Assembly (NCBI GenBank): GCA_037976565.1
Contig: CP137679.1
Location: 14,510,780-14,574,779, forward strand
Reading direction: 5' to 3'
Origin: Mesocentrotus franciscanus
Lineage: Eukaryota; Echinodermata; Echinoidea; Camarodonta; Strongylocentrotidae
Length of the DNA stretch: 64,000 bases
The stretch's first letter is position 1; each line of letters opens with the position of its first letter. Shown piece by piece: positions 59,585 to 64,000 of this stretch. Position numbers and translations under genes: made by a program. Under the pieces are notes generated by a model. That model did no database searches. It worked only from the letters and a program-made list of their open reading frames with translations, and had not been told where the DNA came from.

Positions 59585-59815
59585 AGGTTTAGAGTCGCTC
59601 TCGGTTGACAAGTTGTCTCATGTCAGCCAGGGGTGATGGAATTTTGAAAGATAAGGAGGAAGAAAGGGGGACAAACATCCCAACTTCTCCTTTCAGAGAG
59701 GGGGAGGCGGGGCCAAACTCCTGGACTCTCAATTAGAAATCTCATTAGAATTCGAATCGCTCTCGGCTGACAATGGGTGTGGCAGTCTCATGTCAGCCGG
59801 GGGTGATGGAATCTT
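59585..59815 (-). repeat. Duplicated conserved stem-loop in the last RPL5 intron
   Basis: On the minus strand, ATTCCATCACCCCCGGCTGA CATGAGAC..TTGTCAGCCGAGAGCGA (about 59815-59745) recurs as ATTCCATCACCCCTGGCTGA CATGAGACAACTTGTCAACC GAGAGCGA (about 59645-59590). In each, GGCTGACA pairs with TGTCAGCC or TGTCAACC. The loop differs but the flanks are conserved. It could be half of an H/ACA snoRNA (the human gene hosts one) or a small repeat; I see no clear H and ACA boxes. Confidence 0.4.
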
Positions 59816-59911
59816 TGAAAAATGAATGTTCCTTTTTGGAGTATAGTTGCTTCCCTTAGTGGGATGAGACAGACTTCCTGGATATGGTGGGAAGACTTGA
59901 ACCTTTGAAAA

Positions 59912-59990
59912 TACCCTCAGTCGCCAAAGCTTTGAATCAATGTATTTCATACGGTAATTCCAGCTGTTTTTTGGCATCTCATCAATGGGT
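59912..59990 (-). ncRNA. C/D-box snoRNA candidate, copy 1 (diverged)
   Basis: Minus strand: box C-like TTGATGA (59979-59985), an 18S antisense element containing AGCTGGAATTACCG, box D CTGA (59917-59920) and an ACCC/GGGT terminal stem. It lies in the intron between RPL5 exon copy 1 and the terminal exon. The antisense element is kept intact although the surrounding intron differs from the other copies. Confidence 0.75.
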
Positions 59991-60364
59991 GGATAATTAC
60001 AAAACAATTTTGTCTTTTTTTAGCACGGAACTATTACAAATGTTGAATGCTGCAGTTCTTCACAAATTCAAAAGCATAATGCTTTCGCAATTCTGAACTG
60101 TTTGCAAAATTATGTACAGCTCTTTCTAGAAGGTAAAAGTTTTGTCGGTGACAACAAGTTTTGAGCTGGTGACGCGACATTTGCTCCAGGCTTTATTTCA
60201 GGGGTCCAGGACTCAAGGTAACTTTCCAAATAGTGTAGGAAATTGAGGCCAAGCAACAGTGGTAGGAGCAAGTGTCGTAAAACCTTATTTGAGTCATGCA
60301 GGCTCTACTGAATCTGATGTCATTTCAATACACGATGTTCGAAACGGGAGTTGGGAGCTCTCAC

Positions 60365-60453
60365 CTCTTGGTCTTGCCAGCAAACTCCTTCCTAGACTTG
60401 GCGTCGGGTTCGGCCCTGATGGATTCATGCGCCTTCTTGTACATGGCTTCAAC
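60365..60453 (-). CDS. RPL5: RPL5 penultimate coding exon, copy 1
   Basis: 89 nt on the minus strand between GTTTTCAG| and |GTGAGAG. It encodes VEAMYKKAHESIRAEPDAKS then RKEFAGKTK plus AG, matching the MYKKAH.AIR region of RPL5. It is the only copy adjacent to the terminal exon. It differs from copies 2-4 at a few bases, all synonymous (GCG CAT against GCA CAC; CCC against CCG), which indicates selection on the protein. Confidence 0.9.
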
Positions 60454-60674
60454 CTGAAAACAAAAAATATCACCATAGTAATGGCGAGCTTCTTGTATAG
60501 ATCTCATCTATGTCACACCATGATGCTCGTCATGCTCCAATATCCTATCTGGTTATAGCCAAGCAGAACACAAAATATTTTTTAATCTACGGGAGCTTTT
60601 TTTTATTTACTATTAAACAAGCAAGACTTCATTGCAATTGAATCACTGTAAGCCTGTTATCATCTTGTTTTTTG

Positions 60675-60960
60675 TTCTTTCTTTTTTTTCCAGAGCTTTA
60701 TTGGAGCAATCCAGAGCTAAAATTGCTTACCGCTACATATATATATTTACCCCCTTCACTTTAGTCACACAGCTTGATATGTAGTGCTCAAGCATATCAG
60801 ATACAAATTAACACCTGGGTGGAGAGCAGCAAACTTACATAAATTGAATACTTCCTAAAAGATGTTATTGTTGGAACTGGGATTTGAACTCTCATCCTAT
60901 CAAATAGCAGAAAGTCATGTGAATGAATCACTATGGCAAGAATACATGGATTGGGTTGTA
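60675..60960 (-). mobile_element. tRNA-derived SINE in RPL5 array, unit 1
   Basis: On the minus strand: the A-box-like TTGCCATAGTGATTCATTC, B box GAGTTCAAATCCC, body CTCTCCACCCAGGTGTTAAT, and a tail with CCAATAAAGCTCTGG and an A-rich end. It is almost identical to the copies in units 2 and 3. The minus-strand open frame of 68 codons within it is not a gene. Confidence 0.75.
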
Positions 60961-61138
60961 TTGATATGGAATCCCAAATACAAAATGACAAAAAAACAAA
61001 CAATGTTTGACCTTTGGAATTATTTTTTTATTAAATGACTTTTGAGGGCGACTTTTGGCCAAAATAAACATTCTACAAAACTTATAAAGCACACCTATCT
61101 TCTTTTGTGAGTCAGAAGGGAAATCCTGTTTTTAGTTT

Positions 61139-61215
61139 CCCTCAGTCGCCAAAGCTTTGAATCAGTGTATTTCATACGGTAATTCCAGCTATTTTTTGGC
61201 ATCTCATCACAGGGT
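61139..61215 (-). ncRNA. C/D-box snoRNA candidate, copy 2
   Basis: Minus strand: box C GTGATGA (61204-61210), box D CTGA (61142-61145), and a CCC/GGG stem just outside. The internal AGCTGGAATTACCG (61177-61190) is perfectly complementary to 18S rRNA CGGUAAUUCCAGCU and is followed by a D'-like AUGA. Length, boxes, stem and position in a ribosomal-protein intron are all typical of a 2'-O-methylation guide. Confidence 0.82.
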
Positions 61216-61515
61216 GGATAATTACAAAACAATTTTTTTTTTAGCAAGAAACTATTACAAATGTAGATTGCTGCAGTTCTTCACAAATTCGAAAGCATAA
61301 TGCTTTTGCAATACTGAACCGCTCGCAAAATTTGAGCTGGTGACGCGTCATTTGCTCCTGCAACAAATGCTCCAGGCTTTACTTCAGCGAAAATTGAGGC
61401 AATGCAACAGTCGTAGGAGCAAGTGTCGTAAAATCTTATTACAGTCATGCAGGCTCTACCGAATCTGATCTCATTTTAATACAAGGTGTTCAAAACGGGA
61501 GGAGGGAGCTCTCAC

Positions 61516-61604
61516 CTCTTGGTCTTGCCAGCAAACTCCTTCCTAGACTTGGCGTCCGGTTCGGCCCTGATGGATTCGTGTGCCTTCTTGTACATGGCTT
61601 CAAC
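61516..61604 (-). CDS. RPL5: RPL5 penultimate exon, copy 2
   Basis: Identical protein to copy 1, with intact acceptor and donor. 89 nt is not a multiple of three, so splicing it together with one other copy would shift the frame. Confidence 0.85.
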
Positions 61605-61807
61605 CTGAAAACAAAAAAAATATCACCATAGTAATGGTGAGCTTCTTGTAAAGTACTCATCTATGTCACACCATGATGCTCCTCGTGCTCCAATATCCTA
61701 TCTAATCTGGTTTATAGCCAAGCAGAATACAAATCTACAAAATACATTTTTGTCTACGAGAGCTTTTTTGCAATTGTTTCATGTTAAGTCTGTTATCATC
61801 TTAGTTT

Positions 61808-62080
61808 TTTCTTCTTTTTTTCAAAGCTTTATTGGAGCAATCCAGAGCTAAAATTGCTTACCGCTACATATATATATTTCCCCCCTTCACTTTAGTCACA
61901 CAGCTTGATATGTAGTGCTCAAGCATATCAGATACAAATTAACACCTGGGTGGAGAGCAGCAAACTTACATAAATTGAATACTTCCTAAAAGATGTTATT
62001 TTTGGAACTGGGATTTGAACTCTCATCCTATCAAATAGCAGAAAGTCATGTGAATGAATCACTATGGCAAGAATACATGG
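61808..62080 (-). mobile_element. SINE in RPL5 array, unit 2
   Basis: Near-identical to 60675-60960, with small differences such as TATTTTTGG against TATTGTTGG and TGTACTG against TGTATTG. Confidence 0.75.
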
Positions 62081-62268
62081 ATTGGGTTGTACTGATATGG
62101 AATCCCAAATACAAAATGACAAAAAAACAAACAATGTTTGACCTTTGGAATTATTTTTTTATTAAATGACTTTTGAGGGCGACTTTTGGCCAAAATAAAC
62201 ATTCTACAAAACTTATAAAGCACACCTATCTTCTTTTGTGAGTCAGAAGGGAAATCCTGTTTTTAGTT

Positions 62269-62346
62269 TCCTCAGTCGCCAAAGCTTTGAATCAGTGTAT
62301 TTCATACGGTAATTCCAGCTATTTTTTGGCATCTCATCACAGGGTG
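62269..62346 (-). ncRNA. C/D-box snoRNA candidate, copy 3
   Basis: Same boxes and guide as copy 2: C at 62334-62340, D at 62272-62275. One C fewer beyond box D shortens the terminal stem to two G/C pairs plus neighbours. Confidence 0.8.
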
Positions 62347-62643
62347 GATAATTACAAAACAATTTTTTTTTTAGCAAGAAACTATTACAAATGTAGATTG
62401 CTGCAGTTCTTCACAAATTCGAAAGCATAATGCTTTTGCAATACTGAACCGCGCAAAATTTGAGCTGGTGACGCGTCATTTGCTCCTGCAACAAATGCTC
62501 CAGGCTTTACTTCAGCGAAAATTGAGGCAATGCAACAGTCGTAGGAGCAAGTGTCGTAAAATCTTATTACAGTCATGCAGGCTCTACCGAATCTGATCTC
62601 ATTTTAATACAAGGTGTTCAAAACGGGAGGAGGGAGCTCTCAC

Positions 62644-62732
62644 CTCTTGGTCTTGCCAGCAAACTCCTTCCTAGACTTGGCGTCCGGTTCGGCCCTGATG
62701 GATTCGTGTGCCTTCTTGTACATGGCTTCAAC
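62644..62732 (-). CDS. RPL5: RPL5 penultimate exon, copy 3
   Basis: Identical to copy 2 at the base level as far as read, with both splice sites intact. Confidence 0.85.
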
Positions 62733-62939
62733 CTGAAAACAAAAAAAATATCACCATAGTAATGGTGAGCTTCTTGTAAAGTACTCATCTATGTCACACC
62801 ATGATGCTCCTCGTGCTCCAATATCCTATCTAATCTGGTTTATAGCCAAGCAGAATACAAATCTACAAAATACATTTTTGTCTACGAGCTTTTTGCAATT
62901 GTTTCATGTTAAGTCTGTTATCATCTTAGTTTTTTTCTT

Positions 62940-63210
62940 CTTTTTTTCAAAGCTTTATTGGAGCAATCCAGAGCTAAAATTGCTTACCGCTACATATATA
63001 TATTTCCCCCCTTCACTTTAGTCACACAGCTTGATATGTAGTGCTCAAGCATATCAGATACAAATTAACACCTGGGTGGAGAGCAGCAAACTTACATAAA
63101 TTGAATACTTCCTAAAAGATGTTATTGTTGGAACTGGGATTTGAACTCTCATCCTATCAAATAGCAGAAAGTCATGTGAATGAATCACTATGGCAAGAAT
63201 ACATGGATTG
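62940..63210 (-). mobile_element. SINE in RPL5 array, unit 3
   Basis: Near-identical to the unit 1 and 2 SINEs. Confidence 0.75.
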
Positions 63211-63394
63211 GGTTGTATTGATATGGAATCCCAAATACAAAATGACAAAAAAACAAACAATGTTTGACCTTTGGAATTATTTTTTTATTAAATGACTTTT
63301 GAGGGCGACTTTTGGCCAAAATAAACATTCTACAAAACTTATAAAGCACACCTATCTTCTTTTGTGAGTCAGAAGGAAATCCTGTTTTTAGTTT

Positions 63395-63472
63395 CCCTCA
63401 GTCGCCAAAGCTTTGAATCAGTGTATTTCATACGGTAATTCCAGCTATTTTTTGGCATCTCATCACAGGGTG
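63395..63472 (-). ncRNA. C/D-box snoRNA candidate, copy 4
   Basis: Box C GTGATGA at 63460-63466, box D CTGA at 63398-63401, with the same 18S antisense element as copies 2 and 3. Confidence 0.82.
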
Positions 63473-63771
63473 GATAATTACAAAACAATTTTTTTTTTAG
63501 CAAGAAACTATTACAAATGTAGATTGCTGCAGTTCTTCACAAATTCGAAAGCATAATGCTTTTGCAATACTGAACCGCTCGCAAAATTTGAGCTGGTGAC
63601 GCGTCATTTGCTCCTGCAACAAATGCTCCAGGCTTTACTTCAGCGAAAATTGAGGCAATGCAACAGTCGTAGGAGCAAGTGTCGTAAAATCTTATTACAG
63701 TCATGCAGGCTCTACCGAATCTGATCTCATTTTAATACAAGGTGTTCAAAACGGGAGGAGGGAGCTCTCAC

Positions 63772-63860
63772 CTCTTGGTCTTGCCAGCAAACTCCTTCCT
63801 AGACTTGGCGTCCGGTTCGGCCCTGATGGATTCGTGTGCCTTCTTGTACATGGCTTCAAC
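63772..63860 (-). CDS. RPL5: RPL5 penultimate exon, copy 4
   Basis: Identical to copies 2 and 3. Upstream (higher) sequence still follows the repeat to the end of the window, so more copies or the ordinary upstream exons may follow. Confidence 0.85.
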
Positions 63861-64000
63861 CTGAAAACAAAAAAAATATCACCATAGTAATGGTGAGCTT
63901 CTTGTAAAGTACTCATCTATGTCACACCATGATGCTCCTCGTGCTCCAATATCCTATCTAATCTGGTTTATAGCCAAGCAGAATACAAATCTACAAAATA

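Larger units (their letters stand above)
60660..64000. repeat. Tandem array with 1,128 bp period (RPL5 exon, snoRNA, SINE)
   Basis: From about 60660 to the window end, three units repeat with near identity. Exon starts at 61516, 62644 and 63772 are exactly 1,128 bp apart. Each unit holds exon copy, snoRNA copy and SINE. The half-unit 59912-60640 is a diverged older relative (exon spacing 1,151 bp to the next). The array continues past the window edge. Confidence 0.95.

Noticed and set aside
60294..60476. Minus-strand 60-codon frame rich in Arg/Pro
   Set aside because: It is the wrong frame across the RPL5 exon copy.
60797..61003. Repeated 68-codon minus-strand frame (also at 61928 and 63054)
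   Set aside because: It lies within the SINE of the array; identical copies reflect recent duplication, not coding selection.

Overview
This 64 kb window is animal nuclear DNA: AT-rich, with coding exons flanked by consensus GT/AG splice sites, long introns, and many short transposons and microsatellites. I infer an echinoderm, most likely a sea urchin. The evidence is an intact SCYL3 orthologue, an intronless amine-type GPCR exon, many fold-back MITEs, tRNA-derived SINEs, and an element built like the sea-urchin TU transposons, whose inverted arms are tandem ~15 bp repeats. The species assignment is an inference, not a database result.

Layout. 1-12 kb holds no confident gene: a knot of interleaved MITEs (1.6-2.3 kb), a dead L1/Tx1-type LINE tail on the minus strand (2.85-4.25 kb), trinucleotide repeats, and a 1.5 kb inverted-repeat element carrying a 10 x 43 bp tandem array (5.78-7.27 kb). 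A one-exon rhodopsin-like GPCR lies at 15.37-16.77 kb, just after a hAT-type MITE with a perfect 8 bp target duplication. 17-30 kb is transposon territory: several long fold-backs, the TU-like element, and a nearly complete jockey/CR1-like reverse transcriptase ORF with one frameshift. 30-36 kb holds SINE pieces and very long purine-only tracts.

The main gene is SCYL3, a pseudokinase with HEAT repeats. It lies on the plus strand at 36.1-51.0 kb in 11 coding exons that join in frame to 814 codons plus stop. Its introns hold MITEs, SINEs, triplet repeats and a 2.2 kb inverted-repeat element. Beyond it lie a decayed hAT transposase (52.9-54.6 kb) and AT-rich sequence.

The end of the window (59.4-64 kb, minus strand) is the 3' end of the ribosomal protein L5 gene (RPL5). 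The terminal exon is single, but the preceding 89 nt coding exon is present four times. A C/D-box snoRNA candidate follows each copy and carries a 14 nt complement to the universally conserved 530-loop region of 18S rRNA. A SINE lies between successive copies. This exon-plus-snoRNA tandem amplification inside a ribosomal protein gene is the most interesting feature here. It links a ribosomal protein, an rRNA-modification guide and an unusual splicing problem: the repeated exon is not a multiple of three.
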